DNA from: Austropuccinia psidii
Lineage: Eukaryota; Basidiomycota; Pucciniomycetes; Pucciniales; Sphaerophragmiaceae
NCBI GenBank assembly: GCA_023105745.1
Contig: JALGQZ010000004.1
Coordinates: 71,672,969-71,736,968 of the forward strand
Direction: 5' to 3'
DNA: 64,000 nt
The notes below the pieces were generated by a model. The model was given only the letters and a program-made list of their open reading frames with translations. It was not told the DNA's origin and searched no databases. Positions 22,136 through 33,681 of the stretch are shown piece by piece (the first letter of the stretch is position 1; every line of letters begins with the position of its first letter). The translations under genes and the position numbers were made by a program.

Positions 22136-24731
22136 TTAGCTATTACTTCAGTCATCTCTAACATCCCTCAAATAATAATGAAAATATCTCAGGGAGAAAG
22201 TAGTTAAATAATTTTCAGTTGAAGAAATTAATTTATATTTCAGAGAGAATTCATAAAAAAATTAGTAACCATAAATCTGGTTTGTCCCATTGTAAAGGGT
22301 ATTTATCAGAAAGATACTTAAGCTGTTACTCAGTCTCTAGGAAATATAATTGAAATTTGTGTGCTTCAAATTTTAAAATTTTATGACTTAACAGTCTTAA
22401 TGCAGTATTTTTGTATAAGAAAAGATGTTAAGTTTTCAATTCAATGGAAGATTTCCAAAAATGAGAGTATCCATGTGAGGTTTATGGTCCCATCAATCTG
22501 GTTTTGAGAGGGCGTAGTTTTTCTATCTTCCAAATAGCTTATGGATATAAAAGGTTGTTTTAATTATTTGAAAAAACTTTTAGTGATTAAAATTCCGAAT
22601 ATATAACTCAGAAGGAGATTTCTTTTAATTAAAAATTACTCATTGAAAGAATAAAGTGTTTATAAATTTATCATGAGCTATCTAGAAGCTGATGGGGTGA
22701 AACAGTCACTGCAGATTACCTCTAGAATGAAACCCCAATTGAAATCCTCAAAGTTGATAAACCCTCAAAAAAACTCTTCAGAACCTCTTTGAGACTTGAG
22801 AATATAAATAAATTTGAGTTTATGTTCTTCATAAGTAAGTAAAAGGAAAACATTTCCTCAAAAAGTTACTCTTGGGATGATCAAAGAATCCTTTTTGGGT
22901 AAACAGAGGAGTGCACGAGGTTTAGACTTTTAAGCCCTGAGGAAGGTAAATTTGAAATTAATAATTATTTTATTCTTAGTATTAATTTAACCAGTGGATC
23001 TCAAAATATTGAAGAGAGGAAGTGACTTTTTTTTCCATCTTATAATCTCCAAAATAACTCGTTCCCCCTTTACATGTTGCAAGATCTTTTCTTCTTTCCA
23101 AAAACATCCTTATCACTAGGTTCCTGTTTCTCTAAGTAAAATAGATCTTACTAAAATGAATTCCTCCTTCTAATTATCCATCTTCTCTCCCTAATATATC
23201 TTAATATGGTTCAAATAGACCAGTGAAATTTTCTGAACGTCGGGAGAAATGTAAGGAATTTTCAAAGAAAAACAAGATTTATATGGTATGTTCTATGATT
23301 ATTGAGATTTTGAAGTCTCTATTTAATCAATAAGTTTCATTAAAGGAGCCTGTGGCAATATATCTGCACTTCCTCAAAGTAGTTCCATGACTCAGCCCTT
23401 TTTGGAAAATGAAACAATTAATGAGTTGGTAGAGCTGATAAACCACTTTGAAAAAGCTCTTCAAAAAAAGTGTAAAATGGAATTGGTTCCGGAATTGGCT
23501 TTTAAGAGTATCTTAACTGATATTTACACAGGGAACCTTCTGAGTAATAAAAAATTGAAAAGGAGAAACATAACTTAGCTAGTCTTAATGGGCTCAGCTG
23601 TACCAAAATCCTATACAGAGTCTGTTACTAGAATTAAAAAGGGGCCCTGAAAAGAAGCTACTGACAGAAACATAAGAAAAAAAATGAAGTCTAAATTTTG
23701 TCAAAAAGGCCAGAAGCTTCAAGGTTTCTTGAATCAACTTGTGGATTTTGGGAAAAGGAATACTCAAGCTTAAGTTTTACTAAACATAAATCCCCCTAGC
23801 ATGCACAGGTCTTTATTATACTGAGGCCTTTTCCTATTGGGATTCTGGAAAGAATGTCCAATATTTTGGGGTAGGTTTTTGGAAGGGCTCTTGGAATATA
23901 TCAAGCTATAAGTATTGAAGTCCCTTTGGATGGTAATACAGACAAAAAAGTATTTACAAAGCTCTAGGGAACATTTATAGGAACCTTCATACAGGTTCCT
24001 TACACTATATATGGCTATAGAATGTAGTCACCTCTACTTGACCTCTGACAAACACATAGTTTTCCAAGATTAAGTGGTTTCATAAATCACCGAGTTTATT
24101 GTTAAACTGGAATGTTAGATAAACAATTGAGTATATGTGAGATGCATTTATTTTATATTTTCCATTCATAATATTACATATTCCATTTAATTCAAACTTC
24201 ATCCAAGAATATTTTGAAAAAGAAAATTTTCCATAATGAAAATTAATGGACTTTTTTGTATTAAATTTTACCATACAAGAATAGAATATTCTAATACCCA
24301 TCAGCCTTCCAAGCTATCTCAGCCAAAATTATATATTTCTTGAAGAGATAGTGAATATATTCATATTTTATTGGCCCATGATAGATGTAACCATATAAAA
24401 GCCTTAGAAAAGGTGCAGAGAGAAATAATTGGAACAGTTTTTGTTAATGTTGGAGTTATTTTTGTATGATTGAATTTGAATTCCTCAAAAATATTTTAAA
24501 TGACAGAAAACGCTATCTGTAATAACATTTTCCAGAAATATTTCAAACAGAAAGATATTCACTCTTAAAGGTAGTTTTTGTTTACTTCTGCAGAGTTTTT
24601 TACTACCTTAAAGGCTGTCAAAACTTCAAAACTACCACTGAGACCAATTACCATCCTTTTATAAATCCTCTCCATCATAATTTAACAGGATTTTCGCATT
24701 TACATAAATATTGAAATTCAAAATATGCAAG

Positions 24732-25476
24732 TGTCACAGGGGCTCTTCTAAGTGAAGAGGGCCTGGCACTCAGTAAACGGGGACTTACTTATGGAGGGCT
24801 GAAGATATGGTAAATTGGAAATAAACTTAAGAGTGTAATAATATGAAATTACTAAGCAAAGAAATATAAGAAAGCAGAAACAACTAATAAGAGTCAGAAA
24901 TATAAGAGCCAACCACAAACAAGTCCAAGTTCACTGTTTCAACCTGTCAGAATGAAAAGAGAAGGGCTAATATGGATATGGCCACCCAGCTCATACTGTA
25001 CAGGTGAAGAAAGAAAATGCAAAGAATGACTTAGAATCAAATAATTATAATACCCAAAATAAGGATAAGAATATTTATAAAATAATAAATAAACTAAATT
25101 AATTAACTGGGGAAAAGTCCCCAGGGGGGAGAAAGAGGGGCTGGTATATGTGAGAATCACCAGCCCTGATCAAGACAGAGATGTTTCATGAGAATAATTG
25201 ATGATTGAATTGAGTCTGGCCAATACAGTTCCTGTACGGCTGTACAGGATCTGTAAAAGAGGTGTGGTCGTATTTAGTGATCATAAAATTTCAGGATGTT
25301 GTATCCAAACTGTATTGGGTAATTCCAACCTGTACAGAATTTGACAGGCTGAATGTATGTTTCAGCAAGGAATATTTCTGAAACTGAATGCTGATACACA
25401 CAGTGGATTTGCTGGTTTGAGGTGTTTGAGTGGGTGTAAGTATGAATACCCTTACCCCTGGCTAGTGGTTGTTACA
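24732..25476 (-). repeat. Diverged chromovirus 3' LTR of E3
   Basis: On the minus strand it starts TGTAACAACC and ends CCCCTGTGACA, against TGTCACAACC and CCCCTGTGAAA in the E2 5' LTR. Shared inner blocks include GCCTGGCACTCAG and TTAATTAACTGGGGAAAA (given as on the plus strand; reverse in E2). A pyrimidine tract, GTATCCCCCTC, directly at 25477 is the complement of an E2-like purine tract, placing internal sequence to the right. It is 745 bp, about half the E2 LTR length. Confidence 0.75.
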
Positions 25477-26288
25477 GTATCCCCCTCTTGTAACTGGTGG
25501 GCTCCTGAACACCATAATACCCTGCCACTGTTTAGTGGCATCTTAATATCCCCACATTTTCCCAAAAAATTTCTTTTTAATTTATCTTTTCCTCTTGGCC
25601 ATTATCCTGAAAATCCAATCTTCTTTTTCACTTTCATACTTGATTTAATTTATCCTCCCCCTTCTTTTACATTGAGTAAGTCCTTTTCAGAGTTCAAAAT
25701 ATGCTTTTCTTTGAATTCAGTCAGTATCCTATTTCAATGCATGGCCCTTGGGTTTTATCCCAAAAAGAATGCCATAGAGCTCTTCTGCTCACAAAATGAT
25801 GGCCAATGAGTATATGAACTTATATCTCATTTTGATTGGACCCTTCTTGCCTTGAATGCAAATATTGAAGAGTCAAAGGGGGCTCTTGTCCCCATTGTCC
25901 TTGAAAAATGGCCTTGTGGCCATCACCATGGCCATTTTTGGCCATTTTTGGTTTTTTAGATCTTTTGGTGTTCTACGTTCTGTGGGGGCTATTGGAGTCC
26001 CCCAAGACCAAAATGAAACCCTGGGCTTAAATATGCTTAGGCTTCAGGGGGTCCATGGGACCAATAAAATGGCCCATGGACCAAACTTCACCTATATGGC
26101 CTGGGCCCATTGGAGGGTCCAGGACAACCAAATACTTGACCTCCCAAAAGTCAAAGGGGAGGTCCTGGGTGGTGATTTGAACCCAAAAGGACCTGGAGGG
26201 GAGGAATAGCTGAGTTACGGCCCCACTTCCTTGATGAAATTTTCAGGCTTGAAGTGCATTATTCTGCTTTCATATTCCTTTAGTCATT

Positions 26289-29198
26289 AGTTCCAAACTG
26301 ACTGAACTCACTGAATCTTCCCCTTCTGCGCTTTGTGGTTCTGGAAACCTAAGTCAATTAGCTTCTGCTGGTCACTTTTATCCTGCCCAAAATTATGATG
26401 GTTACAAAGCAGTTAAGGTTCTTTATCCTGCTTTTACTGGACTACCAGCTTCAAAAATCAGAAGATATTTATGGAGTAAGAAGGATGGGCCTTTTGGAAA
26501 GGAGATCCACGTTTCTGAGGCCCCTACCCCTGATGGTACCTCTGGGTATTGCAATTGTGAGTCTGGTGAATTTCTTGATTGAATTGAATACTGATATCTT
26601 GATATAGTGTGTAAGATGTGTCTATGAAACTGATGATAATATTACTATTAATCAACAGTACTATGACTGTTCTTATGAAATATAATAACAAAGTGTTATT
26701 ATAACCACAATTAAATAATTAAAGAATTATTTCTTTCACAGGTTAAACACTACTAAAGAGTCAATTACAAGAAGATTTTAATAATAAAACTTCTTTTTAT
26801 TAAAATAATAAAATTATTTTAATATATAATTATCTTTTCCAATAATAACTATAATGGTAATTCTTGAAGAAAACTAATTTTAGAGAAAACTTTAGGAATT
26901 AAAGATAAATAACTCATTAATATTCCAAAGAACTTATTGAAAGATGAGATAGAGAGATTTGACGTAGAATTGTGGATTTAAAGGATCAAAATGAATTTAT
27001 AAGAGTATTACAGCAATATATAGTGGGATTCTATGATTTCACGTCTTTCTAATTGATTCTGAAAGAATTAAAACACTGAAGAATAGCTTTAACTAATACT
27101 TACTTGTTGGTAACACTGATATAAATGATAATAAGATGATGATGATGTGGAAAAAACAGCAACAGGGGGCCTCTTTTAAGTCAAAAACAGCTCACAGAGG
27201 CGTGTCATGGAGCAAAATGAAAAACCAGTGAGTGAGAAAGCAATAAACCCTTTTGGATTATTGATTGCATCATCTGTTGTCACGTAAGATTATCATAATT
27301 ACTTAATTAATGCTTTTACACAACTACCAACCCCAATATGGTTAAGAATAAAAGGAGTAACATCTGTAAACCTTCCTTTATTCCAAAACAATCATTTATT
27401 TCTCAAAGTTATCAATGTTATTGGAAATTTAATCACCGGTTGTAATTACTGTGAATTTTTGAAGATTCAGTGTTTCATGTAGAATAGTCAAAAGTGGACT
27501 GTAAGTAAAGCTTTCAATTTTACTAGTAAAACCATGATTCTTTTTGGCTTTACCATAGATAATACAGTTCTCTATTGGTCCTGAAAGATTCAGAAAGATT
27601 CATTAAGAATTGTATTTTTAATGAATTTTTGAGATTTTTTCCCTCATTTCTACATAGAATTGCAAATATCAGTGTTTAACTGGTTGCTATGAGGTAAATC
27701 AATGGATAAAAGTCCAGAAAGGGCTTTAATTACTCTTTTGGGGTTTGTCCATGGAAAATAATCAAGAATTGACATGGTTACAGGAGTCTAAGTAGCTCTT
27801 TACCTTCTTGGAACATCAAAATAGCAGGTTATTTGCTATTTTCTTAAGATTTACTGTAGTTGTAACATGGTAACCAAGTTCCCAAAAGGCTTTAGTTACC
27901 AATTAGGCCAAGGTAAGCCATGGATCCAAGTTTTGGAGCTGTCCATGCCTCTGAGGCCTCAGAAGTTGGGTACCCTGGCTCTCTTTGATGTCTTTTGTCC
28001 CCCTTGCTTATTTTTCACGACAAAATAGACAATTAAGCTTAAAGTGAGATATCCACTATGGGTGTACTAAAAGTCCATGTACAAATACCATGATATTCAG
28101 TGCCCAAAATATGAATAACCCTATTCTTAGTGTATATGTAACATGGGATTTCTCACATTCCCATTATTTTGGTGTGAAATTAAGAAAAACAAAAATTTTC
28201 ACGGATCTTTTATGTGGTATTGAATTATTTTCCATATTACCACCTCATAGAGTTAATTTGAGCTTATTCACTCTATGGTGCTACCCTAGGTGAATTATTG
28301 TGTAGAATCCAAATCTGGCCTTAAATCCATGGATTTACTTACTCAATAAAGCGTTATTCATCTTTTCTGAAATCAAATATGATGAATTTTGGATATATGC
28401 ATGACTTATGAGTTATGCATAATTCAAAATTTATTTTTAAGATAATTGTGGCCTATTTGGGTATGTAAAATATACCTCAAGGCTCACATAGTTACTGGTT
28501 CTAGGAAGAGGGATGTGGCCAGGTGGACTAACGTTGGAGGGTCAATCCCAGTTGGTGGTAGGCCAATCTGATCCTAATGCTGAAGGTTGTGATGAATTGG
28601 ATGGTGAAAAAGTTGAGGTGGTTCATAATTCTATTGGCCATCAATCCAGTACTTCCCCTTCTCATACTCCTGCCAAAAGATTCCAAATTCACATCATTCC
28701 CAGAAATCCCAGAACTTTCCACCCAGCTCTTGCTACCATTCACACTTCTCTTCCTCCTGATTCACCAAGTTTTTCCACCTCCAGGCCTGACTTGATTCCA
28801 GAAGTAAGACCATCCCCCATCCACAAGTCCAGAAATTCCCCCATAGTCACCTCCCAACAGCTCCAGTAGAAGAAGAGAAGAACTTTCTCCTTTGCCTTTT
28901 CCTGATGCCCAAGTGTTTCAGCAAAGGGATTGTTGGCCTATCTGAGTTACCAGAGAAGATCCAAATATGGTGAGTGAAAATAAAGATGCTGTGTCCAGAT
29001 TGTTCAGAAGAGCTGATAGAATTAGTGAAGAAGTGATTGAGTATGCTAATGATAGGACTATGCCTGGTACTGACTCTGAGGAGATGGTTGAAACATTTGC
29101 CTGGTATTAAGATGAACTGATTAATGATTTCCAGGGAGCTTTTGATCATTTGGGTAGAGAGAACAAGTTTCTTTGTCCTTGTTTGTGTTTGGTTTGAC
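26289..29198 (+). pseudogene. Antisense repeated-family gene remnant inside E3, split by a solo LTR
   Basis: Exon-like frame 26289-26556 contains SSPSALCGSGNLSQLASAGH, YDGYKAVKVLYPA, YLWSKKDGPFGKEI and APTPDGTSGYCN, and stops at a GTGAGT donor (26557). After the family C solo LTR, an acceptor TAG is followed by TGSRKRDVARWTNVGG (from about 28496), then DELDGEKVEVVHNSIGHQSS, a Ser/Pro-rich stretch, and after a shift REELSPLPFPDAQVFQ, EVIEYANDRTMPGTDSEEM and DELINDFQGAFDHLG. I remember this motif string in many A. psidii hypothetical proteins (unverified); function unknown. A TGA near 28569, internal deletions, a frameshift and a TAA in FAWY-DELI show it is dead. It lies on the strand opposite to E3 pol. 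Confidence 0.75.
26610..28488 (-). mobile_element. Solo LTR, family C, in the intron of the antisense gene
   Basis: 1879 bp and clearly homologous to 17644-19566 over its full length. Flanks are TAGTG (26605-26609) and TAGTT (28489-28493), a 4/5 TSD. The insertion point is at the 3' end of a putative 51-nt intron (26557-26607), so the TSD duplicates its AG acceptor. Confidence 0.9.
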
Positions 29199-29453
29199 TT
29201 CTATCCCCACTCTTATAAAATACTAAAAAATGAAAAATAACTTGAACCTCCCAATACATGATATGGGAGGAGATGCTGCTGCTTCAAATAAATAAAAGAA
29301 ATAAGATTATACAAGTAAATAAAGGAAAGAGATTGAGAGAAAAAGAGAGTAAGGAAATAAATAAAGAAATTCCTGTGGGTTGTCCTGCTTGTAATGAGTT
29401 GCTTTTTTTTGGCCAAGAATTTTCTAAAAGATAAAAACCATGGATTTGATTCT

Positions 29454-29863
29454 CACAGAGTGGCCAAAGTGATGTTTTGCAAGAAGTAGAACCCTCATGG
29501 ATGAATACCAGGAGATGGAGCTTACTTTCATAACTTCCACTCCCCACCAAGCACCATGAAAAGATAACATTGCCATAGTTGACTTTGAAGTAATGAAATT
29601 CTTGAATAATAAAAATTGGCATAAGTTGGAAAAGAAAGTATAAAAGAGATAAGAAGGAATTTGGCCATATCTTGATGAAAGGTCCAAATTTGAAAGTCTT
29701 GATGTTGCAAGGCCTTCTGAATCTGTCCAAAGAATTTAAAAGTGCGCACAAAGTGGCCAAGGTGATGCTTGCAACATATTTGGGTAGAATACCCCCTTAA
29801 AGGTGCATTCCAGGAGAGGAACTTACTTTCATAAATTCCAATCTCCACCAAGCACCATGAAAT
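29454..29863 (-). repeat. Duplicated 3' untranslated module of E3 (two copies)
   Basis: Two diverged copies, about 29454-29560 and 29743-29863, each run from GTGGCCAA-GTGATG to CACCAAGCACCATGAA. The same module occurs twice, opposite strand, downstream of E2 pol (38738-38852 and 39010-39122). The shared duplication supports one family for E2 and E3. Confidence 0.65.
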
Positions 29864-30082
29864 GGAACTCTTGAGCTATTTGGGCCAGGCCTGTCTGGAT
29901 ACAATGACAGAGGTCTTGGACAAGGTCTGGTGAGCTGATAAGGTTGGAATCTTGTTCCAAAGCTGTTCTTTCTTGGTATTCACTGAATCCTTTCCACTCT
30001 ACAAGATACCATAATTTACGTCTTTTGAGTTTTGAGTCCAGAACCTGAGCCCCTTCCCATTCTTCTTGCTCCTCCACTAGGA
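29829..30082 (-). pseudogene. pol: E3 chromodomain (severed end of pol)
   Basis: The minus-strand frame starting at the E2 junction reads LVEEQEEWEGAQVLDSKLKR, then KLWYLVEWKGFSEYQERTAL. LWYLVEWKGF is the core of a chromodomain, which in chromoviruses reads histone marks to direct integration. The usual TTWEP after the core has become TALEQ, losing the conserved Trp. It has been cut from its integrase by the 10.9-kb E2 insertion, whose other side is at 40973. Confidence 0.88.
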
Positions 30083-31498
30083 TGTCACAACCATGGAAAT
30101 TCATCTCCTTGGATCCCCGGATGGCATATCAAGCCACAGTGCGTTTATGGCCAATTGGCCATATCCATCACCAATGGCCAATATGGCCACGTCATCATCT
30201 TATGGACCATTTATGGCCATTTGCCTTTTGGGGCCTTCGTGGCCCTGCACCTCAATCCAGAAGCCATAGCAGCAATTTATGCCCAATTGGGTATTTCTGG
30301 TCATTTCCCTTTAAACCAGGGGAACTGGCCCAAATGGCTGTTTTGGCCATTTCGGCTCATAATGCGCATTTTGTGCCCTTTCACGCAAAGTGTCCAAAAG
30401 ACACTTTCCCACCCTTTGGGCCAGTTTTTGGCTCAGAGCCCAAAAGCGGCCAAAAACCCCAAAGGACCCAGAAACACCTTTCCAAGCTCTGAAGCCATCA
30501 CATCCATCTTTATCCCCTCTGTATTTCCATCTCAAGACCTTTGGACGTAATCTTCTTTCCAATGAACCAATATGCCATAAATGATGTTATATATCATTAT
30601 GCATCATTTTTCAACAGAAATTCAATGGTGGCAATATCAAATGGTGATCTCAATATTCCAACATATCATCACATCATCAAGGCACCCCAATCATTCAGAG
30701 GACTCATCAAGGCTCAAGAGCAAGTGTTTCAGCATCAAAGACAAATCATGCCATCAAGACGTCATTGGATAATTTCATTCACAGTATTCCTCCAAGGCAA
30801 TACTGTTCAAAAATTCTCAAGGGATTCAAGAGGTAGTTCATTCATTTTTCAAGTGTCAAAGATCCACTCAATCCATCTTGGCAACCACCTTCATTTCAAT
30901 ACAGTCTTGATCCATCAAGAACTGTGTTTCATTTTCAAGTATGGGAAATTCATTCAACCCATTTCAATTTCAATATTAGCCAGCTGCATGAATTCCCAAA
31001 ACAATCAATACAGCCTCAAGGATCAATACAGATCAGGTTTCAGCCTGAAGAACTCAAGCTCTCAGCTTTTCACATATACTGGCTACCCTTTCCACCCTGG
31101 GTGGTTTTCCCCAGTTAATTAATATATTTTGATTTTATTTTATCTTTATTTATCTTATCATTTTTTTAAGTGAATACTGATATTATCAAGTAAGTCATTT
31201 AGCACCTTTTCTCTTTTCTTTCTTTGCCTGTCAATGAATATTTGGTGGTCATATCCTTACTAATTCCATTGTTCATCTTGGCAGTTTGAAACAGTGATTA
31301 AGGACTTACTTTGTTGGCTCTTTGGCCATTTGGCTTCTCTTTCCTCTTATTGCATCTCATCTTTGTACCTGCATATTTCTTAGAGGAATTCAATTCTTTA
31401 TTTTATTTTTCTTTATTCTTTTGGAGTCTTCCAAGTGAGTTCCCTGATTGCTGAGTGCCAGGCCACTCTTGTTTTTCTGTCCAAGAGCCCCTGTGAAA
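30083..31498 (+). repeat. E2 5' LTR
   Basis: 1416 bp, starts TGTCACAACC and ends GTGAAA. The first 400 bases are unusually GC-rich for the window, with many TGGCCA palindromes (for example around 30150-30250). Compared with the 3' LTR, the last 600 bases are almost identical while the first 800 carry many differences. Confidence 0.93.
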
Positions 31499-31567
31499 TT
31501 ATATTAATTAGCTCATAATTTCTTTTCATTATTTTCATTCTTTCTTTATAATTTCATTCACTCATTT

Positions 31568-33005
31568 TGTCAGCCTGTGACTCAAAACCAGAGCACAAGC
31601 ATGACAGCCAAAATACCATAAACCAATGGTATAGCCAAAATACCACCAAAACATGGAGCTGAGCCAAATTATCTCAAAAGGTATCAAAAGAAAGAGAAAA
31701 CCCACCTTTTCCTGAAAATATAAGTCCCATCACCATAGGACAAGAAATAACAAAGTTATTCCTGCTCAAAGTTATTGCTGAGCATAAACCTTAATTTTCA
31801 CCTCTCATCTAAAATCTAGAAGGAGAGGCTTAACCCCATCAAATGGGTATTCAAAATGAAGCTCTAAGCCAGGGCTATCCAATGGTACTAGCCAAACTGA
31901 GCTAGCACCATTATTACTTGAGTTATGGTCAAATTCAGACCAAATAAGGGTGAACAAAACATTCACCTCTCATCTAACTTTTACAGTTTTAGTGTGAGAT
32001 ACTCAAAGCGGGGTCTTTTTGGAAAGAGAACAATCAGGGCTATCTGATGGTTTCATCCACTTCCTCATATTTCAACTAGAACAGAAGTTATTGGCCAAAC
32101 AAGCTTAATACAGCTTTTGCCCAAAACACGCCAATGTATAAAAACACTTGTACATGGGATAACTTTGCCATATTTAATGATAACCATGTCAAGTTGGGTA
32201 CCATTGTATAGAGCTCATACAGGGCTATTCAATGAACCAACTGTGAGCTTGATATCTCAAAAACTGACAGAGTTATGACAATTTTAAGGTAAAAATCCCA
32301 CCTGCTGTCATATACAGCCTTACCATGGGATAATACCCTATAACCATGAATATGAGGTGTCAAATAGACGAAGAAGCATGCTTTTACTTCAATACGTCAT
32401 ATGTCAGTCAATACTGGGGTCCCATACAGTTTCTGTACAGCATTCTACGCATCATACACGTCAGAATCAGGCTGTGAGGTCCCCAGATGAAAATTTTCAC
32501 CCTGTTTTGGTGAAAACTGCCCAGATGTGGTTTCAAAACCACATCTGAGCCCAATACAGGGTATACAGGCTGTTTGCAAACCACAAGCCTGTCATGAGGA
32601 GTGAAAAATCTTCACTTCCTCTACGTGAAAAGGTCCAACAGCCTTTTCACATCAATTTCAGGATAAAAGGAGGGCTTTTCCACTGCCAAAACCTTTCCTC
32701 ATCCTGCTATTGAATACCCTACGTAGTAAACTGTCAAAAACAGTTTTACTCTTGGGTAATAAACAGGTATAATTATATTTTTAATTATTGTAACTCTTAT
32801 TATAGTAAACCAACTGGTAAGATTGCACCCTGGGTTCTCAATAGCGCTCACCACCACTATTAATCAATAGTAGAACCCTTTAATTACAATATAAATCATC
32901 TTTTAAATCGTAAAACCTCATTTTAAACCAACTTTCTACGTGTCACAGTCATAATTCTAGTTGTAAATACCTTTATTACTACTTCAATATAGACTCAACC
33001 TGACA
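31568..33005. mobile_element. Solo LTR, family B, in E2 leader
   Basis: 1438 bp with termini TGTCAG and CTGACA, flanked by perfect TSD CATTT (31563-31567 and 33006-33010). High similarity to 4987-6424 throughout, including the perfect hairpin at 32522-32547. It lies 69 bases after the E2 5' LTR, in the position where leader and primer site should be. Confidence 0.93.
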
Positions 33006-33269
33006 CATTTCATTGGAATTATGACCCTTTAATGCTTATGAACCTTATGATTCATTGTCACCTCTCAATTTTCTCTCATTTATTCTTCATTTGGAAAATT
33101 GAAAGCTGACCCCAATTTTATTTTTGTTTCCCTTTTTTGAATATCTTTTTCAAATCATCATTTTTATTAATTCATTCATAATTCAGGCGTCATGTTAATT
33201 TTCATTTGATTTTCAAATTTCTCATCAAGTTATTCAGACACATTCTTCACATCAAGATTCATATTTGAT

Positions 33270-33650
33270 TCATTCTTCAAGAATTTTGATTTTTAAAGAA
33301 GAACTCACTTGATTTTGATTTGATTGATTGATTTGACATAAATTGATATTGACCTCAAGAAAATTGATTGACCTGAAGATTTCATTGATTTTGTTGATTT
33401 TTCACATCAAGAATTTTGACATAAATTGATTTTGCCTCAAGAGTTCATTTGATTGATTGATTGATTTCCTCCAAGATTTTGATTTTGATCAATTTGACAT
33501 TTGATTTATTGACTTCAAGTTTTCATTTGATATTTAATTGATTTATTTACCTGAAGATTTCATTTGATTTATTGATTTTATTGATTTTGATTTTTGACTT
33601 CAAGCATTATTTCAATTGCCTCAGGTTTTCATCTTCAAATCTTGATTCTT
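33270..33650 (+). repeat. Low-complexity TTGATT-rich leader of E2
   Basis: The gag leader is built of irregular repeats of TTGATT, GATTGATT and CATTTGAT with few other words. It looks like a slippage-expanded 5' untranslated region. Confidence 0.6.
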
Positions 33651-33681
33651 GATCATTTTATTTCATTTTTATCCTGAAATC

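Larger units (their letters stand above)
19572..24726. other. Degenerate AT-rich region with scattered coding fragments
   Basis: About 5 kb with no intact gene. Weak plus-strand protein-like stretches occur at about 20950-21340, 21400-21900, 21962-22135 and 23387-23578 (63 codons). The last reads LVELINHFEKALQKK and has no family I know. Orientation and order (gag-like, then a protease-like fragment) suggest a very old plus-strand retroelement, but RT and integrase are not recognisable. Confidence 0.4.

Noticed and set aside
17644..28488. Treating the two family C LTRs as ends of one 10.8-kb element
   Set aside because: Each copy has its own TSD (AATAT; TAGTG/TAGTT), there is no primer site or purine tract next to them, and the interior contains the unrelated E3 LTR.
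29284..29851. Minus-strand frames of 87-158 codons downstream of the E3 chromodomain
   Set aside because: Overlapping frames over the duplicated 3' untranslated module; the equivalent E2 region also gives frames in different phases, so coding is unlikely.
30032..30584. Overlapping 64-172 codon frames in the E2 LTRs (also 39413-40014)
   Set aside because: They occur in several frames and on both strands because the GGCCAT-rich block lacks stops; no family resemblance.
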